Positions 45,348 to 54,343 of a stretch of 64,000 nucleotides of DNA are shown piece by piece. The DNA is from Neobacillus sp. PS3-12. GTDB lineage: Bacteria > Bacillota > Bacilli > Bacillales > Cytobacillaceae. Every line of letters starts with the position of its first letter. Within the stretch, counting starts at the first letter, position 1. The position numbers and the translations under genes were made by a program. A model generated the notes under the pieces. That model was not told the DNA's origin, did not search any database, and saw only the letters and a program-made list of their open reading frames with translations. The DNA is taken from the NCBI RefSeq assembly GCF_030915385.1, contig NZ_CP133268.1, positions 744,001 through 808,000 on the forward strand. Direction: 5' to 3'.

Positions 45348-45626
45348 TCAATGAAACCCTAATTCAAACTTCAAACCGACAGATTGATTTTTCCCTAAAG
45401 GATACTTTGTTTTTTCACCGATGAATACTTCTTCCTGTGCCAAGTTTTTTTCCAGAAGCGAAATTCTAGTTTCGGATAAGGACAGCTTATCTTCCTCTTC
45501 ACGTATTAAATCCTTGTGAAGGTCTGAAAAAGATTTTTTTAGGGTAGATTCCAACTCGGCTAATTGATCGTTCATTTCTGAAAAAACCATAAGTAATTTT
45601 TCTTTTTCGGTGATAGGCTTATTCAT
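45348..45626 (-). CDS. Hypothetical coiled-coil protein
   Basis: 92 aa. ITEKEKLLMVFSEMNDQLAE through LSLSETRISLLEKNLAQEE is a strong coiled coil of heptads; the C-terminus (KTKYPLGKNQSVGLKFELG) looks like a hairpin. Strong AAGGAGG 6 nt before the ATG. At this place B. subtilis has yppE, but this protein does not resemble DUF1798. Unrecognised. Confidence 0.65.
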   Translation of the reverse strand: MNKPITEKEKLLMVFSEMNDQLAELESTLKKSFSDLHKDLIREEEDKLSLSETRISLLEKNLAQEEVFIGEKTKYPLGKNQSVGLKFELGFH

Positions 45627-45821
45627 TTTATAGACCTCCTTAGGGTTTCTTTGATGATAAGAATTCTCTCTAATTTTTGATCTTCCTCCCACCTTGACAA
45701 AACTAGAAGTGATTCGGCAAAGAAAGTGTCAAAGCGGCATCTTAAAGGTTTATTTCGACATCATCCAAAAGTCGCATGAAACAATTTTAAATAGTGCAAG
45801 CTATTTGTGGAGGTGTTTAAG

Positions 45822-45929
45822 ATGTCAAAAAAGAATAGACAAAACAAAAAATCAGTTCAAAAAGGACCTGAAAAAAAGACTGGTTATGGAGATAAAAAAT
45901 TAGAAGGCGAAAATCGTCCAGCAGAATAA
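45822..45929 (+). CDS. sspM: Small acid-soluble spore protein M-like
   Basis: 35-aa basic peptide MSKKNRQNKKSVQKGPEKKT then GYGDKKLEGENRPAE. The end DKKL-x-G-x-NRP matches SspM of B. subtilis. GGAGGTG lies 7 nt upstream. A longer reading frame that overlaps it here is in another frame and lacks a ribosome-binding site. Confidence 0.72.
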   Translation: MSKKNRQNKKSVQKGPEKKTGYGDKKLEGENRPAE

Positions 45930-45934
45930 TAAAA

Positions 45935-45967
45935 TTTAAAAAGCAAGGGGCTTCCCTTGCTTTTTAA
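45935..45967. terminator. Bidirectional terminator
   Basis: TTTAAAAAGCAAGGG-GCTT-CCCTTGCTTTTTAAA, shared by sspM (+) and yppC (-). Confidence 0.9.
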
Positions 45968-46974
45968 AACTTGCTCTTTATGCCAATAACTTTTTTCATC
46001 TGTAACATTAATTGTAGTTGCTCTTTTTTGGTTATATACCAATCTGTAAGGTGGATTGGGTGACGATGGTGGGTAGGAAAATGTAACCAGGTAGGTGAAA
46101 CAGATCGCTTTAAACTCCAGTCTTCGTAAGTGTGAATATGATGTTTAATCACAGGAAATGTTGTCCTTAAAAAAGGGGTATCCCTTTTTGTTGGATGCAA
46201 AGTGATAAAATATTGTTCATAATCAGCTCTTGACCCTGTGTGAGGCGTTATTTCGGCAAACTCATAAAAATACGGAAACAGCCTCGGATGAAAAAGGATG
46301 TTTGCAAGACGTTTTCCTAAATTAATTCTTTTTGACAATGACCGAAACCCATTTACACTTGCACCGTATAATTCTCCCCCACAGGTTGGAAACAGAACAC
46401 AACTAAAATGAAGCCAATCCTGTAATGAAAATATCATGGAGTGAAAAACCCTACTTTTATATACTGGATGTTCGATTACTGGTGTTTGGATCACATTTTG
46501 TTCATTAATAATTAAGGCAGACATTAACCGATTTCGGTCTCTTTTTTTCCAATATCGGATCCATTCTTTTTGAATAAAAGAAGATACGTGGAAATAATGA
46601 AGCAAGTAGAACATTGGGCGATTCTTTTCTATTGAATATTGATAAATTAAAAGCTGAGGAAATACATCCTGAAAAATAAGCCAATTTGCACGCTCATATG
46701 TTAGGAAGAGCTGTTTTCTTGTATTCATTTCTAAAAGATGCGGGAAGATCGACCCTTCGAGGTCACACATATTCCACCCGCCATTTCTGGATACCATACT
46801 TGCCAGGAATGACCAAGATATATCTGGATTTTTTTTAAAAAAAGTAAAATAGGCAGATGTCCTTGAAATATTATCGATATTATTTTTATTTGTTTCAATC
46901 AAAATTCGATTGATCAAGTTCTTTTCATCTTCCGAAAGATGATGCATCGTTATCATCCCTAAGTACTCATTCAT
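45964..46974 (-). CDS. yppC: DUF2515 protein YppC
   Basis: 336 aa. Motifs SRTSAYFTFFKKNPDISWSF, LASMVSRNGGWNMCDLEGS, YGASVNGFRSLSKRINLGKR and FPTHHRHPIHLTDWY match the DUF2515 family (B. subtilis YppC); function unknown. His- and Trp-rich, no signal peptide. No ribosome-binding site fits ATG 46974; ATG 46947, after AGGGATGAT, may be the real start. Divergent from recU as in B. subtilis. Confidence 0.85.
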   Translation of the reverse strand: MNEYLGMITMHHLSEDEKNLINRILIETNKNNIDNISRTSAYFTFFKKNPDISWSFLASMVSRNGGWNMCDLEGSIFPHLLEMNTRKQLFLTYERANWLIFQDVFPQLLIYQYSIEKNRPMFYLLHYFHVSSFIQKEWIRYWKKRDRNRLMSALIINEQNVIQTPVIEHPVYKSRVFHSMIFSLQDWLHFSCVLFPTCGGELYGASVNGFRSLSKRINLGKRLANILFHPRLFPYFYEFAEITPHTGSRADYEQYFITLHPTKRDTPFLRTTFPVIKHHIHTYEDWSLKRSVSPTWLHFPTHHRHPIHLTDWYITKKEQLQLMLQMKKVIGIKSKF

Positions 46975-47082
46975 TATGACAATATAGTTGCTATTTATTA
47001 AAATGTATTAATTCCTTCGTTTTATTCCTGCCAAATTCACGCAAATTTGATATGATAGGTAGTAGTTTGTGAGGTGACTTAC

Positions 47083-47697
47083 ATGAGTTTCCACTATCCC
47101 AATGGAAAACGATACATTCCTTTGGTAAGCAATTCCACGCCTAATAGGATAAAAAAAACGAATGATTCTTTTAGTAATAGGGGAATGACACTAGAGGAGG
47201 ATTTAAACGAAACAAATGTATATTATCTTGAAAGAGAGCTTGCCGTTATTCATAAAAAACCAACACCTGTCCAAATTGTTCAAGTGGATTATCCAAGACG
47301 AAGTGCTGCAGTAATTAAGGAAGCTTATTTCAAACAAGCTTCAACAACGGATTATAATGGAATTTATAAAGGAAAATATATCGACTTTGAGGCAAAGGAA
47401 ACGCAAAATCCTTCCTCCTTTCCACTGAAAAACTTCCATGAACACCAAATTCGACACATGGAAGCAGTCTTAAAACAAGGTGGGGTTTGTTTTGTTATTC
47501 TTAGGTTCACAGTTTATGAACAAGTATTTTTGCTTGAGGCAGAACATTTGTTGATATTTTGGGACAGAATGAAAAAAGGTGGAAGAAAGTCCATTACAAA
47601 GGCGGAAATAGACCAAGTAGCGCATTTTATACCACTTGGTTTTCGGCCGAGGATTGACTATATTAAGGTAGTAGACAAACTTTATGGTTTGAGGTAA
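47083..47697 (+). CDS. recU: Holliday junction resolvase RecU
   Basis: 204 aa from ATG 47083 after GTGAGGTG. Nuclease core: [28 protein letters not shown] (Asp-Glu-x-Lys, metal site), then the conserved [19 protein letters not shown]. RecU cuts four-way junctions in recombination and chromosome segregation. 36 nt upstream of ponA, the classical recU-ponA operon. Confidence 0.95.
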   Translation: MSFHYPNGKRYIPLVSNSTPNRIKKTNDSFSNRGMTLEEDLNETNVYYLERELAVIHKKPTPVQIVQVDYPRRSAAVIKEAYFKQASTTDYNGIYKGKYIDFEAKETQNPSSFPLKNFHEHQIRHMEAVLKQGGVCFVILRFTVYEQVFLLEAEHLLIFWDRMKKGGRKSITKAEIDQVAHFIPLGFRPRIDYIKVVDKLYGLR

Positions 47698-47736
47698 ATA
47701 GACATTTGCTTAGGTTAGAAAGGATGGAACGAAAGT

Positions 47737-50343
47737 ATGGCCGAACAATATAATTCACGAGAGGAGCGCCGTAAACAACAACTCAATGCCCAAAAGAACA
47801 GCAAGGGAAAGAAAAAACCAGCCAGCTTGGCTAAAAAGATTATTCTATCCATTATTGCACTTGGGATCGTTGGGATGTTGAGCGGGGTTGCAGCTTTTGC
47901 CTATATAATAAAAGATGCTCCCAAACTCGACCCAAAATTATTAAAGGACCCAATCTCTTCGAAGATATTAGATAAAGATGGCAACCTAATCGCTGAAGTT
48001 GGTGCTGCCAACAGGGATTACGTTTCGTATCAAGATATACCCAAATCGGTGGAGGATGCATTTTTAGCGACCGAAGATTATCGTTTTTATCAGCATCATG
48101 GCATTGATTTTATCCGTTTGGGCGGCGCTGTCTTAGCAAATTTAACGCATGGTTTTGGAAGTGAAGGCGGCAGTACAATCACTCAGCAAGTTGTTAAAAA
48201 TTCATTCCTATCACCACAAAAAACATTAAGCAGAAAAATTCAAGAAGCATGGCTTGCTTATCAGCTGGAGCAAAAGTATACAAAGCATCAAATTTTCGAA
48301 ATGTATGTAAATAAAATTTACTTCTCAGAAAATAGTAATGGCGTTGCAACTGCTGCAAAAGCATATTATGGAAAAAGTTTAAAAGATGTGACGTTGCCTG
48401 AAGCTGCTATGTTAGCCGGTCTGCCACAAAGCCCAAATAATTATAATCCTTTCAAAGATGAAAATGTACCTGCTGCAACAAAAAGGCGGAATACTGTGTT
48501 AAGTTTAATGTATCAGCATGGTTATATTTCCAAAGCTAAAATGGAAAGCGCCATGAAGGTTCCTGTTCAATCAGATTTAGTTAAGGATGAGCAGCGCCAA
48601 CTGAATGAAAAGCCATATGATTCATTTGTTGACGAGGTTATTGACGAAGTAAAGAAAGCTGGAGACTTTGATATATTTTCCGATGGGCTTACAATTTATA
48701 CAACTGTGGATCCAAAAGCTCAATTATATGTAGATAAAATTATGAATACGAATGATGTCGTTAAATTTCCGGACGATCAATTTCAAGCGGGGATCACTTT
48801 ATTAGATACAAAAACAGGTGAAATTCGCGCAATTGGTGGGGGAAGAAATCAACAGGTTAAACGAGGATTTAACTATGCTATCGATACACGAAGACAGCCA
48901 GGTTCGACAATTAAGCCTGTCCTCGATTATGGACCTGCAATTGAATATTTAAATTGGGGTACTTATCAAATGATTGATGACAAACCAATTAAATATTCCA
49001 CAGGTGTCGAATTTGGAAACTGGGATAATCGCTATTTAGGTCCAATGACCATCCGAACAGCATTGCAATTATCACGTAATACGCCGGCTGTACAAACATT
49101 ACAGCAGGTTGGATTAGAGAATGCTAAGAAATTCGCAATTAGCCTGGGGGTTCCATTACAAGAGATCTATGAATCATATGCAATCGGCGGTCTAGGCGGG
49201 AAAACTGTTGGGGTATCGCCGCTGGAAATGGCGGGTGCCTACAGTGCATTTGGGAACAAAGGATTTTATACTCCGCCGCATGCCATTAAAAAAATTAAAC
49301 TGCGCGATGGAACAGAGATTGACACAACACCAGAAACAAAGGTGGTCATGAAAGACTCCACAGCCTTCATGATTACAGATATGATGAAGAGTGTTCTTCA
49401 ATCACCGGGGACAGGTGTTGCTGCTAACATACCAGGTCTTCCAATTGCCGGGAAAACCGGTACGACCAACTATACCGATCAAGAATTACGTGACAATCAT
49501 ATAAGCTCGAGTAAATCAGTTCCGGATGCGTGGTTTACTGGTTATTCAACTAATTTTACAATATCCGTCTGGACGGGTTACAGTAACCGTAAAACGCCAA
49601 TTCCACCAGGGGATAACCAAAAAATTGCTCAATATATTTTTAAAAACTTAATGTCCTATATATCAAAGGATGTAAGTACACCTGATTTCACGGTTCCAGC
49701 GAGTGTACAGCAGGTTAAGATTGAAAAAGGCTCAATGCCGGCGGTTTTGGCAAGTCCATATACACCAGACAGCCAAGTATCTGTTGAGTATGCTGTAAAA
49801 GGGCATGCACCAAAAACAGTTTCAACAAATTATTCAAAGATTAGTGCACCAATCAATGCATCTGCCAGCTATGATCAAGCAGGAAAACAAATTGTACTTT
49901 CTTGGAATTTCAACAACACAAGCGGTAACCCTGTACAGTATAATGTGAGTGCTTCATTGAACGGCGGAACAGCACAGAAGCTTGCAACAACTTCTGAGAC
50001 AGGATTGAAGGTAGCCAATCCAACAGCTGGTGGAAAATATACCTTTACCATTACTGCGGTAAGCAATGGGCAAACGAGTGATCCAGCAACAGTTTCTATT
50101 GATATCCCTGGAACGAGTGATCAGGGCAATACGAATCAAAATCAAACTCAACCTAGTACAGGGGGAACTCCTCCTGCAACAACTCCTGGTGGCGGCACCG
50201 GTACTGGAGGAACAGGTCAAACTGGTACTACGAATTCAAACGGTGGTACAAGTACAGGTCCTACTGGTTCCACAGGTGGCAATGGAAATACCGGTAATGG
50301 AATTATTGGGGCTGGGACCACTACCCAGGGAAAAACACAATAA
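47737..50343 (+). CDS. ponA: Class A penicillin-binding protein 1A/1B
   Basis: 868 aa. Basic cytosolic N-terminus, TM helix ~33-53, glycosyltransferase 51 domain ~70-245 (ATEDYRFYQHHGID, GGSTITQQ), transpeptidase ~320-640 with S-T-I-K in RQPGSTIKP, S-R-N and KTGTT. An FN3-like domain (~705-785) follows, then a Gly/Thr/Asn-rich tail of about 80 residues. It builds peptidoglycan outside the membrane; partner of GpsB. The low-complexity tail is longer than in B. subtilis as I recall it. Terminator follows. Confidence 0.96.
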   Translation: MAEQYNSREERRKQQLNAQKNSKGKKKPASLAKKIILSIIALGIVGMLSGVAAFAYIIKDAPKLDPKLLKDPISSKILDKDGNLIAEVGAANRDYVSYQDIPKSVEDAFLATEDYRFYQHHGIDFIRLGGAVLANLTHGFGSEGGSTITQQVVKNSFLSPQKTLSRKIQEAWLAYQLEQKYTKHQIFEMYVNKIYFSENSNGVATAAKAYYGKSLKDVTLPEAAMLAGLPQSPNNYNPFKDENVPAATKRRNTVLSLMYQHGYISKAKMESAMKVPVQSDLVKDEQRQLNEKPYDSFVDEVIDEVKKAGDFDIFSDGLTIYTTVDPKAQLYVDKIMNTNDVVKFPDDQFQAGITLLDTKTGEIRAIGGGRNQQVKRGFNYAIDTRRQPGSTIKPVLDYGPAIEYLNWGTYQMIDDKPIKYSTGVEFGNWDNRYLGPMTIRTALQLSRNTPAVQTLQQVGLENAKKFAISLGVPLQEIYESYAIGGLGGKTVGVSPLEMAGAYSAFGNKGFYTPPHAIKKIKLRDGTEIDTTPETKVVMKDSTAFMITDMMKSVLQSPGTGVAANIPGLPIAGKTGTTNYTDQELRDNHISSSKSVPDAWFTGYSTNFTISVWTGYSNRKTPIPPGDNQKIAQYIFKNLMSYISKDVSTPDFTVPASVQQVKIEKGSMPAVLASPYTPDSQVSVEYAVKGHAPKTVSTNYSKISAPINASASYDQAGKQIVLSWNFNNTSGNPVQYNVSASLNGGTAQKLATTSETGLKVANPTAGGKYTFTITAVSNGQTSDPATVSIDIPGTSDQGNTNQNQTQPSTGGTPPATTPGGGTGTGGTGQTGTTNSNGGTSTGPTGSTGGNGNTGNGIIGAGTTTQGKTQ

Positions 50344-50344
50344 C

Positions 50345-50378
50345 AAAAAAGCGTCTAGCTTCGGCTAGACGCTTTTTT
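50345..50378. terminator. Bidirectional terminator
   Basis: AAAAAAGCGTCTAGC-TTCG-GCTAGACGCTTTTTT between ponA and ypoC. Confidence 0.93.
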
Positions 50379-50879
50379 GATCATAATATTTTTCGCAAAT
50401 AGCTTCTCCTGCTCTATCATTAATTCACAAAGCTGAACATAGGAGTGATATAGGCTTGGTCTTGAAATAATAAATCCTACTCTTTCCTCCAGATTGACTG
50501 GCTTTATTCTAATTTCTCCAAAAACAAGCTGCTCTTTCAAAAAAACTGGTTTTCCGTTACTCCAATACAAAAATTGTAGAAATAAACCAATTGCTTTTTT
50601 CATCGCTTCTTTGATTCCATCTTTTTTTCGCTGATGATGCATTTCTTCAATAATTGGTTTAACATTAAACCATTCATCCTGGATAAGCGCTACAAACCGT
50701 TCAGGGTTTGTCCATGGTCTATTTGCTTCAATCCCATTATAGAACAAAAGTTCATAATAGAAATTTTCTCCAGTCTCTGATATTTGTTCTGGTAAATCAA
50801 GACTTATTTCTTTTTCAGAAAAAAAGAAAGGATGAAAAAGCTCTATCGGCACTTGAAGTTTTTTCATATTTTCAGACAT
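50355..50879 (-). CDS. ypoC: YpoC-like protein
   Basis: 174 aa soluble, helical protein (PWTNPERFVALIQDEWFNV, KPIIEEMHHQRKKDGIKEAM, RPSLYHSYVQLCELMIEQEK). Matches YpoC by content and by its place after nth. Start overlaps the nth stop by 8 nt, so it is coupled. Function unknown. Confidence 0.82.
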   Translation of the reverse strand: MSENMKKLQVPIELFHPFFFSEKEISLDLPEQISETGENFYYELLFYNGIEANRPWTNPERFVALIQDEWFNVKPIIEEMHHQRKKDGIKEAMKKAIGLFLQFLYWSNGKPVFLKEQLVFGEIRIKPVNLEERVGFIISRPSLYHSYVQLCELMIEQEKLFAKNIMIKKASSRS

Positions 50880-51540
50880 TCCCTTTGACCTTCTCTTTCA
50901 TTTTCATTCTTTTTTTTCCTTCACGACAGAGATCCAGCAATGGACATATTTCACATTGGGGGTTTTGCGCTTTACAATGATACCTTCCAAAGAAAATCAA
51001 ACGGTGATGTGTGATTGACCATTCTTCTTTTGGTACCTTCTTCATTAGTGTTTTTTCAACTTCTAAAACAGAGTCTTTCCAGCGGCATATGGCTAGTCGT
51101 TTGCTTACTCTTTCAACATGGGTATCAACCGCTATAGCAGGTGTTCCAAAAGCAACCGATACAACGACATTAGCAGTCTTTCGTCCAACACCTGGAAGAT
51201 TAATCATCTCATCTCGATTATTAGGAACTTGGCCGTCATACTTTTCCAAAAGGAGCCTGCAAAGACTTTGTATATTTTTAGCTTTATTGCGGTAAAGCCC
51301 TATTGATCGAATATCATTTTGTAACTCTTCAAGAGGAACATTTAAATAGTCCTCTGGTGTTTTATATTTTTTAAATAGTTCTTTTGTTACCCTATTTACA
51401 AGAGCATCTGTACATTGCGCTGAAAGTGAAACAGCAATTACTAATTCAAACGGGTTTGAATGATTTAATTCACAATGTGCATTGGGAAACATCTCCCCCA
51501 TTTTATCAAGACAAAAACGGATTTGAGTATTATTCAACAA
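50872..51540 (-). CDS. nth: Endonuclease III
   Basis: 222 aa. Helix-hairpin-helix LPGVGRKTANVV with catalytic Lys121; Asp139 in AVDTHVERVSKRL; C-terminal [4Fe-4S] Cys in CKAQNPQCEICPLLDLC. DNA glycosylase/AP lyase for oxidised pyrimidines. The start is taken as TTG 51540 (LNNTQIRFCLDKMG), 7 nt after AGGTGAT. Downstream of dnaD, as in B. subtilis. Confidence 0.95.
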   Translation of the reverse strand: MLNNTQIRFCLDKMGEMFPNAHCELNHSNPFELVIAVSLSAQCTDALVNRVTKELFKKYKTPEDYLNVPLEELQNDIRSIGLYRNKAKNIQSLCRLLLEKYDGQVPNNRDEMINLPGVGRKTANVVVSVAFGTPAIAVDTHVERVSKRLAICRWKDSVLEVEKTLMKKVPKEEWSITHHRLIFFGRYHCKAQNPQCEICPLLDLCREGKKRMKMKEKVKGNV

Positions 51541-51606
51541 AAATATCACCTGCAAATAATAAATTAGAAACGTGCCCCAAAAGGTTCATTTCATTTCAAG
51601 TTAAAC

Positions 51607-51636
51607 TAAAACGAGAGAACCACGTCTCTCGTTTTT
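51607..51636 (-). terminator. Hairpin between dnaD and nth
   Basis: ACGAGAGA / TCTCTCGT stem with TTTT on the minus strand; may partly end dnaD transcripts. Confidence 0.65.
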
Positions 51637-51643
51637 GGATCTT

Positions 51644-52351
51644 TTATTGTTGCTCTAGCCAATTATAAAAGGGGATAGAAGGCGACGACTGTTGAGTATC
51701 GTTAACCTTTCTGTTCTGATTTTGTTTTTCACGAAACTTTCGCCCTTGATTTTTAGCTTGCTCAATTGTTTGGATTCCATTTTTCTTCCATTCAAATAAT
51801 ATTCTATCAATATAACGAAAATTCAACTTTCCTGACATTACAGCTTCCCGAAGAGCAGCCTTTATAATTATAGGGTCATGATGATCATCGTCCATCCACA
51901 TAGCAAGTGACTCGCATTCAAATGGCGATAACGGTCTTCCAAATTCTTTTTCAAAGCATGTGTATAGGTCTGTTTCTTCAACCTGCTTACTCTGTAATTG
52001 ATTATTTTTTTGATGCAGCATAAATTGATCGACCAATCTATCCCATAATGGTTCTAGTGAATATTTTTCATAACGAATTCCTTCGTTCGAATACCCTTCA
52101 ATAATTTGAATTAGGCCTTGCTGGATAAGTTTTCGCAGCATATTCGTACAATCAGAGTCTGCAATTGTCATTCTTTCTGCAAGCTCCACTGGGGTAGGAA
52201 ATTCATTGCCTTTTTGAATAAATGTTAGTAAATGTATGATTAAAATTAGTTCATATTCATTTAAATTTAAATTTCGGTACTCCGAAAATAATGTAATCGG
52301 AATGGTAATATTTCCTTCTTGAAGCCAAGCTAAAAGATCAGCTTTCATCAT
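51644..52351 (-). CDS. dnaD: DNA replication protein DnaD
   Basis: 235 aa. N-terminal winged-helix DDBH1 (~1-110, FPTPVELAERM) and DDBH2 (~125-205, FEKEFGRPLSPFECESLAMW, FRYIDRILFEWKKNGI), C-terminal tail ending FYNWLEQ. Part of the primosome with DnaA, DnaB and DnaI. AAGGAGGTG 5 nt before ATG 52351 (a second ATG follows). Confidence 0.95.
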   Translation of the reverse strand: MMKADLLAWLQEGNITIPITLFSEYRNLNLNEYELILIIHLLTFIQKGNEFPTPVELAERMTIADSDCTNMLRKLIQQGLIQIIEGYSNEGIRYEKYSLEPLWDRLVDQFMLHQKNNQLQSKQVEETDLYTCFEKEFGRPLSPFECESLAMWMDDDHHDPIIIKAALREAVMSGKLNFRYIDRILFEWKKNGIQTIEQAKNQGRKFREKQNQNRKVNDTQQSSPSIPFYNWLEQQ

Positions 52352-52426
52352 TACAACACCTCCTTTTAAGTATATCATGAACCAACATTCTCAGGTAAGG
52401 TGAAATAATAACCAGAGCTATTAACT

Positions 52427-52452
52427 AAAAAAGCCTGCAGAGCAGACTTTTT
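52427..52452 (-). terminator. Terminator of aspB
   Basis: Minus strand AAGTCTGC-TCT-GCAGGCTT then TTTT. It separates aspB from dnaD; asnS, found here in B. subtilis, is absent. Confidence 0.8.
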
Positions 52453-52491
52453 GTTTGAATAATTAGATAAAATAATGACTAATTCGATAAA

Positions 52492-53679
52492 TTATTTTTT
52501 TGATAGTACAAATTCGTGGATTCTTTCTACCGCCGCCTCTAAAAGCTCTAAAGAAGTCGCATAAGAAAGACGTATATTATCTGGGGTACCAAAACCAGAA
52601 CCAGGTACTACGGCAACTCTTGCCTCCACGAGCAATGCCTCTACAAACTCGTCAACATTTTTGTAGCCTGTCATTGTTGCAGCTTCCTTAACATTTGGGA
52701 ACAAGTAGAACGCACCTTGTGGCTTAACACATGTAAAACCAGGGATTGATACTAATTTATCATAAATCACATTTAAGCGTTTTTCAAATGCCTGACGCAT
52801 TTCTTCTACTGGTTCTTTTGGTCCTGTGTAAGCAGCAATTGTACCATATTGAGCAGAAGTTGTCGGGTTTGATGTACTATGACTGGCGAGATTCGTCATT
52901 GCTTTAATAATTTTTTCGTTTCCTGCAGCATAACCGATTCTCCAACCTGTCATTGAATGTGACTTTGAAACACCATTGATAATAATTGTTTGTTCTTTTA
53001 ATTCAGGAGATATTTGGGCGATCGAAATATGTTTACTGTTTCCGTATATTAATTTCTCATAAATTTCATCAGAAACAATCAAAATATCCTTTTCAAGACA
53101 AACCTGCCCTAGCTCGGCTAGTTCATCTTGTGTATATAGCACACCAGTAGGGTTACTTGGTGAGTTAATAATCAGTGCTCTTGTCTTATCAGTAATGGCT
53201 TCTTTTAATTGCTGGGCTGTAATTTTAAATTGGTTGCTTTCAAATCCTTCTACATATACTGGTTTTCCACCAGCTAGTTTCACTTGTTCAGGATAACTTA
53301 CCCAATATGGTGTTGGGATAATTACCTCGTCCCCGTCGTTTAGGATTACTTGAAATAATGTATAAAGAGCATGTTTTGCTCCGTTAGCGACAATAATTTC
53401 ACCAGGCTTATATTCAATGCCCTGGTCCTCTTGAAATTTTTGAATAATTGCCTTTTTAAGTGCTGGCAATCCAGCAGATGGAGTGTATTTTGTATGGCCC
53501 TCAATCATTGATTTATATGCTGCTTCAATTATATATTGAGGAGTATTGAAATCTGGTTCACCTGCACCTAAACCAATAACGTCAACACCTTGCTCTTTCA
53601 ATTCTTTAGCCTTTGCAGTAATGGCCAACGTGGTGGATGGGGTTAATGACAACACCCTGTTTGCTAACTTGAGTTCCAT
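52492..53679 (-). CDS. aspB: Aspartate aminotransferase (class I)
   Basis: 395 aa PLP enzyme. INSPSNPTGVLY, SDEIYEKLIYG, the PLP Lys in NGVSKSHSMTGWRIGYAAG and the C-terminal RLSYATS Arg. Converts aspartate and 2-oxoglutarate to oxaloacetate and glutamate. ATG 53679 (MELKLANRV) preferred over an ATG seven codons earlier that overlaps the ribosome-binding site GGAGG. Confidence 0.93.
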   Translation of the reverse strand: MELKLANRVLSLTPSTTLAITAKAKELKEQGVDVIGLGAGEPDFNTPQYIIEAAYKSMIEGHTKYTPSAGLPALKKAIIQKFQEDQGIEYKPGEIIVANGAKHALYTLFQVILNDGDEVIIPTPYWVSYPEQVKLAGGKPVYVEGFESNQFKITAQQLKEAITDKTRALIINSPSNPTGVLYTQDELAELGQVCLEKDILIVSDEIYEKLIYGNSKHISIAQISPELKEQTIIINGVSKSHSMTGWRIGYAAGNEKIIKAMTNLASHSTSNPTTSAQYGTIAAYTGPKEPVEEMRQAFEKRLNVIYDKLVSIPGFTCVKPQGAFYLFPNVKEAATMTGYKNVDEFVEALLVEARVAVVPGSGFGTPDNIRLSYATSLELLEAAVERIHEFVLSKK

Positions 53680-53706
53680 TTTTATTTCCTCCATTCTCAA
53701 ATAAAA

Positions 53707-54180
53707 CTATAGATTTTCAATTTTTTTAAGCCATTCACCAGTTTGAAAATGTATATAATAATAATTTATTAAATTATTATCGGAAAGATAATATATTTCC
53801 CAAAATGGAATCATTTTTTCCATTCCTAAACGAACGGAAATAATCTTTTTGGGATTTTTTGTTTCCTCCAGTTTTTTGATTGCCTGTTCTTTGGAAAGGC
53901 CGCTCTTAGCTTTTAGAACTACTACTTGTTTCGTTTTTAAAGGGATCCAAGTAATGATCTTTTCACCTTTTTTACTTTTCCCTTCAATCACGTAGACTGT
54001 TTCATTTCCATTGTAAATATGGAAATTGTCAATCTTGCTAAACTGTACTTTTTTTTCCGCTATGGCCACCGCTTTTTCTTGAGCAGCTTTAACAGGTGAA
54101 AGTGCCCGTAAATAAACGCTAATAAAAATCCCGGACACAACTAAAATCATTGATATTAATATAATAATCCACTTTTTCAT
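53707..54180 (-). CDS. ypmB: YpmB-like membrane-anchored protein (DUF5590)
   Basis: 157 aa. N-terminal TM helix (KKWIIILISMILVVSGIFIS), then an extracytoplasmic PepSY-like region (AEKKVQFSKIDNFHIYNGNE, KSGLSKEQAIKKLEE). Lies between dinG and aspB as in B. subtilis. Weak ribosome-binding site (GTGAG). The small ypmA gene expected upstream is not found. Confidence 0.85.
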   Translation of the reverse strand: MKKWIIILISMILVVSGIFISVYLRALSPVKAAQEKAVAIAEKKVQFSKIDNFHIYNGNETVYVIEGKSKKGEKIITWIPLKTKQVVVLKAKSGLSKEQAIKKLEETKNPKKIISVRLGMEKMIPFWEIYYLSDNNLINYYYIHFQTGEWLKKIENL

Positions 54181-54272
54181 TTTTCTCACATCACTATGTA
54201 CGAATAATCTTATTTTTCCTATGTTTTGACTAAAATAATCTACTAACTCATTATAACAGCTGAAAACAATTT

Positions 54273-54320
54273 GGCTACCCAAAGACATTGATTTATCAAA
54301 CTTGTTATCCTTGGGTAGCC
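54273..54320. repeat. Compound stem-loop between dinG and ypmB
   Basis: GGCTACCCAA (54273-54282) and TTGGGTAGCC (54311-54320) pair around a 28-nt loop with its own TTGAT-TT-ATCAA hairpin. A TTTTAATTT follows on the + strand. May be a terminator of dinG, though the T-run is on the other side. Confidence 0.5.
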
Positions 54321-54343
54321 TTTTAATTTAGCTCTAAAAATAT

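Noticed and set aside
45694..45903. 69-aa + strand frame starting MTKLEVIRQ
   Set aside because: It overlaps the SspM-like gene in another frame, lacks a ribosome-binding site and looks like noise.
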